Source: an uncultured Tenacibaculum sp.
GTDB taxonomy: Bacteria; Bacteroidota; Bacteroidia; Flavobacteriales; Flavobacteriaceae
NCBI GenBank assembly: GCA_947493285.1
Contig: CANLQH010000002.1
Coordinates: forward strand, 667,906 to 731,905
Reading direction: 5' to 3'
Length of the DNA stretch: 64,000 nucleotides
Positions 8,044 through 16,010 of this stretch are shown piece after piece. Every line of letters starts with the position of its first letter. Positions within the stretch are counted from its first letter, which is position 1. The notes beneath the pieces were generated by a model that had not been told where the DNA came from, ran no database searches, and saw nothing but the letters and a program-made list of their open reading frames with translations. A program made the position numbers and the translations under genes.

Positions 8044-9582
8044 TTGGCATACACTAAAAAACAAAAATCCTTCGCTTTAAAAGTTGCCTTATTTGCAACT
8101 GGAATTAGCGGTATTGTAGCAGAGTATATATTATCTACACTTGCATCTTACTTTATAGGTAACGCAATTTTACAATTCACGTTAATTGTATCTATAATGT
8201 TATTTGCTATGGGTCTCGGTAGTCGTTTTAGTAAATGGTTTACCAAGCAAGTAATTGTTTATTTTATAGTTACGGAATTAGTATTATCAATACTAGTTTC
8301 TTTTTCTGCATTAATAGCCTATATTTTTTATGGAGTTACCGATATTTCTTGGTTAATAATATATTTATTATCTATTTGTATAGGATTATTAATTGGATTA
8401 GAAATACCATTTGCAACTAGAATAAACGATGAGTTTGAAGAACTACGTTTAAATATTTCTAATATTTTAGAGAAGGATTACTTCGGTAGTTTAATTGGCG
8501 GACTATTTTTTGCTTTTGTAGGATTGCCATATTTAGGATTAACTTATACACCCTTTGTTTTAGGTATTTTAAACTTAGCGGTTTCTTATTATTTATTCAG
8601 AATATTAAAAGAGTATATTTCATTAAAATCCAGAAAATATTTACAAATATCCTATGTTTTAGTTTCTGGTTTAATAATAACAGGATTGTATTTTTCCGAA
8701 CCTATTGTTAGATATGGTGAGCAAGTAAAATATAAAGACAAAATTGTATATTCAAAGCAAACAAAATATCAGAAAATTGTAGTAACCAAATGGAAAGAAT
8801 GGTATTCGTTATATATAAACGGAAACCAACAATTATCATCTTTTGATGAATTTATGTATCATGAACCTATGGTACATGTGCCAATGAAACTTACAAAATC
8901 ACATAAAAATGTCTTAATACTAGGTGGAGGAGATGGTTGTTTGGCAAGAGAAGTTTTTAAATATAACGATGTTAAAAAAATTACGTTGGTGGATTTAGAT
9001 AAAAACATGATTGATTTAGGTAAAAATTACGATGTTTTTAAAGAGTTGAACAATAATTCAATGAATGATGTTAGACTTAAAACCATAACTGAAGACGCGT
9101 TTAATTTTTTAGAAGAAACAAAAGAAAATTACGATGTTATTTTTGTTGATTTACCAGATCCAAATAATGTCGATTTAAATAAATTATATACGAAAGAGTT
9201 TTATAAGCTATGTTATTTAAAATTAAGAAATGATGGGGTTTTTATAACTCAAGCTGGTAGTCCTTATTATGCAACAAAAGCATTTTATTGTATAGATAAA
9301 ACTTTAAAAGCGTCTGGTTTTAAAACTGTACCAATGCACAATCAAGTACTTACTTTAGGTGAATGGGGATGGATTATGGCTACAAAGCAAGAATTAAAAT
9401 CAAATGAAATAACAGCACTTGATTTTTCGAAGTTAAAACTAAAATGGCTTTCAAGTAATGCTTTACCATCTTTAATATCATTTGGAAAACCTTTAGCCGA
9501 TACAACATCAATAAAGATAAACACAATATTTTCACCTAAACTTTATAGCTATTATCGAAATGGTAATTGGGATTTATACTAA
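8044..9582 (+). CDS. Membrane-anchored spermidine-synthase-like aminopropyltransferase
   Basis: 512 residues read from a TTG codon at 8044; no ATG occurs until residue 52, inside a membrane helix, so TTG is the best start. Residues 12-215 contain about six or seven membrane helices; the rest is a spermidine-synthase fold. Diagnostic motifs are DEFMYHEPMVHVP (268-280), the SAM-binding GGGDG (294-298) followed by an acidic VDLD strand end (316-319), and DVIFVDLPDPNN, equivalent to the substrate-site D-S-T-D-P of classical SpeE but reading D-L-P-D-P. Fusion to a membrane domain plus that change define a distinct subfamily. It probably uses the decarboxylated SAM made by speD, on an acceptor that may be a diamine or something membrane-associated. 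Last gene of the unit; a terminator follows at once. Confidence 0.85.
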   Translation: MAYTKKQKSFALKVALFATGISGIVAEYILSTLASYFIGNAILQFTLIVSIMLFAMGLGSRFSKWFTKQVIVYFIVTELVLSILVSFSALIAYIFYGVTDISWLIIYLLSICIGLLIGLEIPFATRINDEFEELRLNISNILEKDYFGSLIGGLFFAFVGLPYLGLTYTPFVLGILNLAVSYYLFRILKEYISLKSRKYLQISYVLVSGLIITGLYFSEPIVRYGEQVKYKDKIVYSKQTKYQKIVVTKWKEWYSLYINGNQQLSSFDEFMYHEPMVHVPMKLTKSHKNVLILGGGDGCLAREVFKYNDVKKITLVDLDKNMIDLGKNYDVFKELNNNSMNDVRLKTITEDAFNFLEETKENYDVIFVDLPDPNNVDLNKLYTKEFYKLCYLKLRNDGVFITQAGSPYYATKAFYCIDKTLKASGFKTVPMHNQVLTLGEWGWIMATKQELKSNEITALDFSKLKLKWLSSNALPSLISFGKPLADTTSIKINTIFSPKLYSYYRNGNWDLY

Positions 9583-9589
9583 AACAAAA

Positions 9590-9612
9590 GCCTCTTATTT
9601 TTAATAAGAGGC
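9590..9612. terminator. Bidirectional hairpin terminator
   Basis: Arms GCCTCTTATT/AATAAGAGGC around a short T/A loop, followed by a T run and preceded by A-rich sequence. It lies between the convergent SpeE-like and BI-1 genes. Confidence 0.8.
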
Positions 9613-9637
9613 TTTTTGCTTTTAAGATGTTATAATT

Positions 9638-10339
9638 TTAATCTCTCGACATAAAAATTTGTAATACATACCAAAATAATAACATTAACGAAGCGAATAA
9701 ACCTAATGCAGCAGGAATATAATCGTCTGTTGAAAATTTATTTACAAGGTTAGATGTTTGGTATAAAATAGATCCGGCAGCTAAAACACACATTCCGACT
9801 GAAAACCATAAACCAAGGTTAAAACCAAATAGAGTTCCTGCAATAATTAAAGCAATTGCAATAAAGAATCCTACAGATAAACCAGCTTTAATAAAAGAAA
9901 AATCTTTTTTAGTAATAAATACAATAGAAGATATTCCAACAAATAAACCTAAAGTAACGATTCCGGCTTGTTGAATAATTTCAAAGTTATTGGTATAACT
10001 AATTGCTATATATATTAAAGGAATAAAAATAAATGCTTGCGCAAAAATATATCCTGAATACGCTAAATATTGTAGATTTTTATCTGTTGTTTTTAAAGCG
10101 GTGCTCTCAGCATAATTTGTAATCAACATAAATCCACCTAAGAGTAATAGCCATTTGTAACCTTGGGTCATTGATAAAGTAAATTCTACAATAGTTGCAT
10201 TTTGTAATAATAAGTATTCGAATAAAATAAAAAGTAATACACCTCCTGCAACATGAGCATATGTTTTCTTATAAAAAGCAATTCTATCGGTTTCTGATGC
10301 TTGCGCAGCAAGTACTTTTGTGTTAAATGAGTTTTCCAT
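9638..10339 (-). CDS. Bax inhibitor-1 (YccA/BI-1) family membrane protein
   Basis: 233 residues with seven hydrophobic helices. The N-terminal cytosolic stretch with DRIAFYKKTYAHVAGGVLLF and the final DYIPAALGLFASLMLLFWYVL segment match the BI-1 family, whose last helices carry paired Asp residues implicated in proton-sensitive calcium leak in the Bacillus member. In bacteria these proteins are linked to membrane protein quality control (E. coli YccA binds FtsH) or cation leak. It is monocistronic here and convergent with the polyamine locus. The family is certain; the physiological role in Flavobacteria is unproven. Confidence 0.9.
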   Translation of the reverse strand: MENSFNTKVLAAQASETDRIAFYKKTYAHVAGGVLLFILFEYLLLQNATIVEFTLSMTQGYKWLLLLGGFMLITNYAESTALKTTDKNLQYLAYSGYIFAQAFIFIPLIYIAISYTNNFEIIQQAGIVTLGLFVGISSIVFITKKDFSFIKAGLSVGFFIAIALIIAGTLFGFNLGLWFSVGMCVLAAGSILYQTSNLVNKFSTDDYIPAALGLFASLMLLFWYVLQIFMSRD

Positions 10340-10747
10340 AATTAATTTTTAATTTGTGATAAAGATAATTTTTTTAATAGAAATTACAATCTGTAATGTT
10401 GATTGTGAAATTATGTATTTTTCAGTGTTTAATTTATGTATTTTTTAGTTCTATTTGTTTAAAATTGACGTTTTTTTAATGTTTTGGTTATTTTTTTATG
10501 AAATGTATTTTTTGTTAAATCGGAGGTGGCAAGTTGATTTTACTGAGAATTAACCTTTTTTTAACTTTTTTTTTCGGATTAAAAAAAATATATATATTGC
10601 ACATCGTTAAAAAACCCTTCAATTTGTTATTAAAATGACAAATTTTTAACTACTTCAATTATGATAATGTTAATTATAGGTTTTTTGCAAAGTTTATTAC
10701 CTAAAGGGGTGATATATTAATTAACTAATTTTTCAATTTTTCACAAC
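10340..10747. other. 408-base AT-rich intergenic region upstream of the M43 pair
   Basis: No coding frame or structured RNA is recognised. It must hold the divergent promoters of the BI-1 gene and of the first M43 protease. The sequence TATATTGC near 10593-10600 is a possible, imperfect -7 box that would leave a leader of roughly 140 bases. The element TAACTAATTTT at 10722-10732, just before the ATG, recurs in the same place before the second M43 gene (11946-11956), so it may be a shared translation or promoter-proximal signal. Confidence 0.5.
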
Positions 10748-11791
10748 ATGAAAAGAATTTTTTTAACATTAGCAGTTGCTGCTGGAGTTTTAGTTGGATG
10801 TCAAGAGAACTCTAAAGAAGAGGTTTTACCAACTCAAGAAAGAATCGACATGAGCGATTTCTATTTAGAAACTGAAGCACCAGAATCTAGAGGAGGTAGC
10901 GAACAATGTCACTCAATGAGAGTATTAAACGCTCAATTAAAAGAAAACCCAGGATTATACAAAAAAATGTATGATGTTGAATACGCTACACGTAAATTTA
11001 TCTCTCTTAAAAAAGGAGGTAACGGCGGTGGAGGAAACTCTGGCGGTGGAGACGGTGGTGGAGGAACTACTCCAGATAATTTAGGAGTAATTAACATTCC
11101 AGTTTACGTTCACGTTGTATATAGTAACAATCAACAAAATATTAGTGATGCTCAAATTGCTTCACAAATGGCAGTTTTAAACGACGACTTTAGAAAGCAA
11201 AATTCTGATGCAGGAAACACTCCTTCTGAATTTGCAGGTGTTGCAGCTGATGCTGAAATCACTTTTTCTTTAGCAGGAACTTTTAGACACGCTAATTCAA
11301 GAGCTGATTGGGGTACTACTAGTGCTGTAAAAACAACTTACCCACCAGTAACACCAACTACTCACTTAAACATTTGGGTTGCTAACATTGGTGGAGGAAT
11401 TTTAGGATATGCTCAATTCCCAGGTGGTTCTTTAGCTACTGATGGTGTTGTATGTTCTCCTCAATACTTCGGAACAACTGGTTATGTATCTGCTCCATTT
11501 AACGGAGGTCGTACAATGACTCACGAAGTTGGTCACTATTTAAACTTACGTCACATTTGGGGTGATGGTAGATGTCGTCAAGATGATTTCGTAGCTGATA
11601 CTCCATCTTCTGATGGTCCTAACTACGGATGTCCTTCTTACCCAACTGTAAACTGTCGTTCTAACGATATGACAATGAACTACATGGATTATACTGATGA
11701 TGCTTGTATGTCTATGTTCTCTGAAGGTCAAAAATCAAGAATGAGATCAATCTTTGCAGCAGGAGGAGCTAGAGCTTCTATGTTAAACTAA
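10748..11791 (+). CDS. M43 family zinc metalloprotease lipoprotein, copy 1
   Basis: 347 residues. The lipobox VLVGC gives a lipidated Cys at 18, followed by the acidic QENSKEE stretch that could act as a surface-export signal. Residues 19-88 look like a propeptide, residues 89-107 are a glycine-rich linker, and the catalytic domain follows. The zinc motif is HEVGHYLNLRH (259-269), the extended HExxHxxxxxH of M43 (cytophagalysin/pappalysin), and the Met-turn is MNYMDY near 310-315. Conserved Cys in GDGRCRQDD, NYGCPSYP, VNCRSND and DACMSM suggest disulfides. Codons are unusually rich in C-ending choices (AAC, TAC, CAC), as in highly expressed genes of AT-rich flavobacteria. Probable role: surface proteolysis of peptides or host/algal protein. 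Confidence 0.9.
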   Translation: MKRIFLTLAVAAGVLVGCQENSKEEVLPTQERIDMSDFYLETEAPESRGGSEQCHSMRVLNAQLKENPGLYKKMYDVEYATRKFISLKKGGNGGGGNSGGGDGGGGTTPDNLGVINIPVYVHVVYSNNQQNISDAQIASQMAVLNDDFRKQNSDAGNTPSEFAGVAADAEITFSLAGTFRHANSRADWGTTSAVKTTYPPVTPTTHLNIWVANIGGGILGYAQFPGGSLATDGVVCSPQYFGTTGYVSAPFNGGRTMTHEVGHYLNLRHIWGDGRCRQDDFVADTPSSDGPNYGCPSYPTVNCRSNDMTMNYMDYTDDACMSMFSEGQKSRMRSIFAAGGARASMLN

Positions 11792-11816
11792 GATTTAGCA
11801 AAATATAATATTTAAA

Positions 11817-11834
11817 GCGCCACTTACGTGGCGC
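11817..11834 (+). terminator. Hairpin terminator after M43 copy 1
   Basis: GCGCCAC / GTGGCGC arms with loop TTAC, flanked by AAA and a TTTTTTT run; separates the two tandem protease genes into different transcripts. Confidence 0.85.
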
Positions 11835-11969
11835 TTTTTTTATGCGTTAATTTAACTTGTTGTAAATCAGTGTTTTTCCTGTTCTATTGAGGTTTATCAT
11901 TTTTTAACTTAGTAATTCGTGAAAAATAGATTTTCACTAAACAACTAACTAATTTTAAATTTTTAAAAA

Positions 11970-13022
11970 ATGAAAAAACTTTTCGTAGGGCTTGCATTAT
12001 CTGTAGGCTTATTATTGGGTTGTCAAGAAAACTCAAAAGAAGAAGTATTAACTCCTCAAGAAGCGGTTGATATGAGCGATTTTTATTTAGAAACTGAAGC
12101 ACCAGAGTCAAGAGGGGCTAATGAAACATGTTATTCAATGAGAGTATTGAATGAACAGTTAAAAGAAAATCCAGGGCTGTATAAAAAAATGTACGATGTT
12201 GAATATGTAACGCGTAAATTTTTAAATGCTAAAAAACCAGATGGAGTAGGTGGTGGAAATGGCGGTAATAATGGAGGAGGAGACGGAGATGTGGATGTAC
12301 TACCAATTGATGATGGATTTGGAGTTATTAATATTCCTGTTTATTTTCATATAGTATTACCAAATGCAAACGATGTGTCTAGTGGGCAAATCAATTCGCA
12401 AATGAATGTAATTAATAGTGATTTTAGCAGTCCTAATACAAATCAATTACCATCAGGAGCAACTGATTTTATAAACGATGCTACAGATGCTGAAATTAGT
12501 TTTTCTTTAGCAGGAACTTTTAGATATAACGATTCAAGATCTTCTTGGGGAACGAATAATGCTGTAAAATCTGCATATCCGCCAATTACACCAGATACAC
12601 ATTTAAATATTTGGGTATGTGAAATAGGAGGAGGAATCTTAGGATATGCACAATTCCCAGGAGGTAATTCATCTACTGATGGTGTAGTACTATTAACAGG
12701 AACGTTACCAGGAGGTAATGCAGCACCTTATAATGCAGGAAGAACATTGACTCACGAAATTGGACACTATTTAAACTTACGTCATATTTGGGGTGATGGT
12801 AGATGTCGTCAAGATGATTTTGTTGCAGACACTCCAGCTTCAGATAGCCCTAATTATGGATGCCCATCGTATCCAACAACAAATTGTAAATCAACAGATA
12901 TGACTATGAATTATATGGATTATACTGACGATGCTTGCATGTATATGTTTACAGATGGTCAACGTAACAGAATGAGAGCTATTTTTGCTCCAGGTGGTGC
13001 CAGAGATTCAATGTTGAACTAA
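11970..13022 (+). CDS. M43 family zinc metalloprotease lipoprotein, copy 2
   Basis: 350 residues, the tandem paralogue of the upstream gene. It keeps the lipobox LLLGC (Cys 18), the propeptide words QENSKEEVL and MSDFYLETEAPESRG, a Gly-rich linker that is shorter and ends in acidic residues, the zinc motif HEIGHYLNLRH and the Met-turn MNYMDY. Unlike copy 1, codons are the A/T-ending ones usual for this genome, so it is probably expressed less. It lacks one copy 1 Cys (VVCSPQY becomes VVLLTGT), so one disulfide or free Cys differs. A 56-base stretch over the zinc motif and the following residues is almost identical between copies including silent positions. Own leader and own terminator indicate separate control. 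Confidence 0.9.
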   Translation: MKKLFVGLALSVGLLLGCQENSKEEVLTPQEAVDMSDFYLETEAPESRGANETCYSMRVLNEQLKENPGLYKKMYDVEYVTRKFLNAKKPDGVGGGNGGNNGGGDGDVDVLPIDDGFGVINIPVYFHIVLPNANDVSSGQINSQMNVINSDFSSPNTNQLPSGATDFINDATDAEISFSLAGTFRYNDSRSSWGTNNAVKSAYPPITPDTHLNIWVCEIGGGILGYAQFPGGNSSTDGVVLLTGTLPGGNAAPYNAGRTLTHEIGHYLNLRHIWGDGRCRQDDFVADTPASDSPNYGCPSYPTTNCKSTDMTMNYMDYTDDACMYMFTDGQRNRMRAIFAPGGARDSMLN

Positions 13023-13060
13023 AAAATAACATCTTCTAAGAAGATTTTATAGATAAACCA

Positions 13061-13090
13061 AAAAGTCAAGAGATTTTTCTCTTGACTTTT
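13061..13090 (+). terminator. Hairpin terminator after M43 copy 2
   Basis: Arms AAAAGTCAAGAGA and TCTCTTGACTTTT around a TTTT loop, a 13-base-pair stem ending in a T run. Confidence 0.85.
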
Positions 13091-13143
13091 TTATTGGCAT
13101 GTTTCTTGTTTTTAAGATAGTATTAACTTAAAAATTAATTACT

Positions 13144-13893
13144 ATGAAAGCACAAAAAAAGAACCCAAGAAAACAGTTAGAAAAATTTTCATCAATTTTT
13201 ACACAATTAGGTTTAGTACTTACTTTATTTATTGTTTTTGTATCTCTAGAGCATGCAACAGAAAAAGATTTAGCTACTATAGATGTTCCGCACAGTGACG
13301 ATATGACTGAAAGTGTTTTTATTTTTACTAGACCAGTTGTTGTTAAAAGAGCTGAAAAGCCAGCAAATATAGTTGAACAGCCTAAGAAAAGAGTAATTAT
13401 ACCATCAATCACTAAACCTAAAATTGAGAATGATGATAATGTTACAGAAACAATTATTAAAACTCCTGTTGATGATAAACCAATAATTGATAAGCCAACA
13501 AAAAAAGAAGACCCGGTAATTGTTGGGGATAACACTACAATATCAATTAACAATGTACAGAATACACCTGTTTTTAAAGGTTGTGAAGGGTTATCTGAAG
13601 AAGAGAATAGAATTTGTTTTGAGGAGAAAATTCAAAAGCATGTACAGCGTTATTTCGATTCAGAATTAGCACAAGATGTTGGACTAAATTCAGGGAAGTA
13701 CAGAATTTTAACCCAGTTTATAATTGATAACAACGGAAATGTAACTGATATAAAAATTAGAGCTCCTCATAAAAGATTAGAAAAAGAAACAAATAAGGTT
13801 GTAAATAAAATACCAAAGTTTACTCCAGGAAAACAAAACAATAAAGCAGTAAAGGTTAAATATACTTTACCTATTACTTTTAAAGTAGAATAA
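13144..13893 (+). CDS. TonB-like energy transducer
   Basis: 249 residues. A short basic N-terminus precedes one membrane helix (about residues 19-37), then a long Lys/Pro/Thr-rich periplasmic linker (residues 55-135) and a TonB C-terminal domain starting near TPVFKGCEGL (about 141) and ending FTPGKQNNKAVKVKYTLPITFKVE-like strands. The GCE..NRICFEE pair of cysteines is usual in flavobacterial TonB proteins. It would couple the inner-membrane ExbBD proton flow to an outer-membrane receptor. No exbBD genes are adjacent; the window contains one TonB-dependent receptor 37 kb away, and no link between them can be shown. Single gene flanked by terminators. Confidence 0.88.
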   Translation: MKAQKKNPRKQLEKFSSIFTQLGLVLTLFIVFVSLEHATEKDLATIDVPHSDDMTESVFIFTRPVVVKRAEKPANIVEQPKKRVIIPSITKPKIENDDNVTETIIKTPVDDKPIIDKPTKKEDPVIVGDNTTISINNVQNTPVFKGCEGLSEEENRICFEEKIQKHVQRYFDSELAQDVGLNSGKYRILTQFIIDNNGNVTDIKIRAPHKRLEKETNKVVNKIPKFTPGKQNNKAVKVKYTLPITFKVE

Positions 13894-13898
13894 TTTTA

Positions 13899-13926
13899 AA
13901 AACTCAACCATTTAGGTTGAGTTTTT
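13899..13926 (+). terminator. Hairpin terminator after tonB-like gene
   Basis: AAACTCAACC / GGTTGAGTTT arms with a short A/T loop and a T run. Its T tail merges with the -7 box TATTTTTG (13927-13934) of the next gene, so terminator and promoter are back to back. Confidence 0.75.
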
Positions 13927-13940
13927 TATTTTTGTTTACT

Positions 13941-14525
13941 ATGAATAAAACATCAAAAGAGTTTTTTGCACACGAAACAGCAGTAATAGATGAAAATTGT
14001 ATTATTGGTAAAGGAACAAAAATTTGGCATTTTAGCCATATAATGCCAAACAGTGTTATTGGTGAAGATTGTAATATTGGTCAAAATGTAGTAATATCTC
14101 CTAAAGTAGAATTAGGTAGAAATGTAAAAGTTCAAAATAATGTTTCTATTTATACAGGTGTAATTTGTGAAGATGATGTTTTTTTAGGGCCATCAATGGT
14201 TTTTACGAATGTGATTAATCCTAGAAGTGCTATAAAAAGACAAGATCAATATTTAGAAACGATAGTTAAAAGAGGAGCAAGTATTGGTGCTAATGCAACT
14301 ATAGTATGTGGTAATAATATTGGTAAATATGCTTTTGTTGGTGCAGGAGCTGTAGTTACAAAAGAAATTTTGCCTTATGCCTTGGTTGTAGGCAATCCAT
14401 CAAAACAAATAGGATGGGTTAGTGAGTATGGTCATCGATTAAATTTTGATGAGAACGGAGAAGCAACTTGTGCTGAAAGTAATCAAAAATATTTATTAAA
14501 AGATAATAAAGTAGTTAGGTGTTAA
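13941..14525 (+). CDS. Left-handed beta-helix acyltransferase (WbpD-like N-acetyltransferase)
   Basis: 194 residues from the ATG at 13941; the frame can be extended to 13917 but that start lies inside the upstream terminator and promoter. The protein is built of hexapeptide repeats ([LIV]-G-x-x-x-x: IIGKGTKIWHFSHIM, VIGEDCNIGQNV, LGRNVKVQNNVSIY), with the catalytic-type HFSHIMP segment and FTNVINPRSAI loop found in WbpD, the UDP-2-acetamido-3-amino-glucuronate N-acetyltransferase. Such enzymes acylate amino sugars of surface polysaccharide. It stands alone, away from a polysaccharide cluster, although a glycosyltransferase operon converges on it. Acyltransferase fold is sure; precise sugar is inferred. 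Confidence 0.82.
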   Translation: MNKTSKEFFAHETAVIDENCIIGKGTKIWHFSHIMPNSVIGEDCNIGQNVVISPKVELGRNVKVQNNVSIYTGVICEDDVFLGPSMVFTNVINPRSAIKRQDQYLETIVKRGASIGANATIVCGNNIGKYAFVGAGAVVTKEILPYALVVGNPSKQIGWVSEYGHRLNFDENGEATCAESNQKYLLKDNKVVRC

Positions 14526-14606
14526 CTAATCGTTTTGAATAGGTTAAAATTTTTTTAATCTTTTTCTAAAGATTATTTGCAGATAACAAAATGTTATTTA
14601 TATTTG

Positions 14607-14630
14607 AGAAGTGGTTGAAAAACCACTTCT
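14607..14630 (+). terminator. Hairpin terminator with GAAA loop
   Basis: AGAAGTGGTT / AACCACTTCT arms closed by a GAAA tetraloop and followed by TTTTCTTTTT. Confidence 0.85.
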
Positions 14631-14639
14631 TTTTCTTTT

Positions 14640-16010
14640 TCATAGCAATTTTTCCCACTCAGATTTTTGAGTGGGTTTTTTTATGAATAATTCCCAGATT
14701 AAAAATCCGTAAACAAAAACATATTCTATTCCTACAAACCATAAATTTTCTTTCCATGGAGTGTTTGCATAAGCTTGATAGCTTAGAATAATAATGATAC
14801 TCCAAATTAAAGGGAACCTGTATTTTGTAAAAACAGATAGAATTAATAAAGTCGCGATGTACCATGGATGCATTGTAGTAGTGGTAAAGTAATAAAAAGA
14901 CAACCCAAATAGCATAGCTGTGATGAGCTCTTTAATTGACCTGTTTTTTCTAAAAAATGTAATGCCTATCAAAAAAAGGACAGTTAAAACGGGAGCTATT
15001 TTACCAATAATAGCAATCTCGTTATAACCTCTAAACAGGTAGCCTATTTCTCTAGCGATATAATAAAAGCTAGCATTAAATTCGAAATTACGAAACCATA
15101 ATCCGACAGAATTAGTATAATTAACAATTAATTCAGACGAGTAAAAAGGAAGAAACAGCATTATAATAGTTATAAAAACGATTAAGTAAAACCCAATAAG
15201 TTTTTTGAAACCATTAAAAAATGAAACTTCTTTATTTATAAACCATTGAAAAAACAATGGTAAGAATAATAGAGGAATCAACTTAACTGATACAGAGCAA
15301 GCTAATAAAATTGCTGCCCAAAGCCATTTTTTTTGATGTAGTTTATATAAGCTCCATATTAAGAAGAAAAGCATTACAGGTTCAAAGTGTAGGTTACCTG
15401 TCATTTCTATAATTATAAACGGGTTTAAAGCGTATAAAAAGATGTTATGAACCGATAGGTTTAAGTTTTCTAAAAGTTTTTTTCCGAAATATATAATTCC
15501 AATGTCAGCTAAGATGACAATAATTCGCATTACTATTACAGAACCTAAAATACTGTTGTTTGAAAATAATGCAGCAATAAAAAAACAAAATTGATTTATA
15601 GGAGGGTAATTGGTATAATGACTACCGTTCATTTTACCCATACCATTATATAAATCTACCGATTGATTTATGGGGTTTTTAAGTTGTTCAATAAAAGTTT
15701 CTGGTAAAGATAAATAAGGGTTAAATCCTTCAAATATCATTCTTCCATCCCAAATGAATCGATAAAAATCTTGAGATAAATTAGGGATTGCAAAGAGAAA
15801 AACTAATCGAAATAAAATTGAAAATCCAACTAGTAACTTAAAATCATTAGTGTTTTTTTTCCATAAAAAGTAAGCAAAAACAAAGAGAGAAAACCACAAG
15901 AAAAGTAGTTTTGAAAACTCAGTCCTTTCAAGGAAATAAGCAAAATAAAAATATAGTAATAAGCTAAAAAATACAATTAACTGATTACTATATTTCTTAA
16001 TGAAACTCAT
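14640..16010 (-). CDS. Integral-membrane glycosyltransferase, GT87/DUF2029-like
   Basis: 456 residues with about ten to twelve membrane helices. The first large external loop carries LSQDFYRFIWDGRMIFEGFNPY, in which the D-x-x-R-x-x-W-D-G-R pattern and NPY are the signature of polyprenol-phosphate-sugar-dependent GT-C enzymes of the mannosyltransferase type. Such enzymes take a sugar from a lipid carrier on the outer face of the membrane. It is the last gene of a six-gene leftward operon and its ATG overlaps the stop of the cellulose-synthase-like gene by one base. The two GT2 genes just upstream could supply the lipid-linked sugar. Product unknown; a surface glycolipid is a reasonable inference. 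Confidence 0.8.
   Translation of the reverse strand: MSFIKKYSNQLIVFFSLLLYFYFAYFLERTEFSKLLFLWFSLFVFAYFLWKKNTNDFKLLVGFSILFRLVFLFAIPNLSQDFYRFIWDGRMIFEGFNPYLSLPETFIEQLKNPINQSVDLYNGMGKMNGSHYTNYPPINQFCFFIAALFSNNSILGSVIVMRIIVILADIGIIYFGKKLLENLNLSVHNIFLYALNPFIIIEMTGNLHFEPVMLFFLIWSLYKLHQKKWLWAAILLACSVSVKLIPLLFLPLFFQWFINKEVSFFNGFKKLIGFYLIVFITIIMLFLPFYSSELIVNYTNSVGLWFRNFEFNASFYYIAREIGYLFRGYNEIAIIGKIAPVLTVLFLIGITFFRKNRSIKELITAMLFGLSFYYFTTTTMHPWYIATLLILSVFTKYRFPLIWSIIIILSYQAYANTPWKENLWFVGIEYVFVYGFLIWELFIKKPTQKSEWEKLL
14654..14675 (+). terminator. Second hairpin, inside the 3' end of the convergent GT gene
   Basis: CCCACTCA / TGAGTGGG arms followed by TTTTTTT on the plus strand. It encodes part of the last residues of the GT87-like protein on the other strand and would act as a back-up terminator for the plus-strand acyltransferase transcript. 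Confidence 0.6.

Noticed and set aside
7707..8054. Open frames on both strands across the lipoprotein tail
   Set aside because: These are shadows of the low-complexity tail; they have no start context, conserved pattern or partner and are contradicted by the overlapping reading frame with a lipobox.
10440..10640. Riboswitch or structured RNA in the leader of M43 copy 1
   Set aside because: The region is mostly homopolymeric A and T without stable paired arms or known riboswitch cores.
13917..13940. Earlier start of the beta-helix acyltransferase
   Set aside because: It lies in the terminator and promoter between genes; hexapeptide similarity begins after the ATG at 13941.
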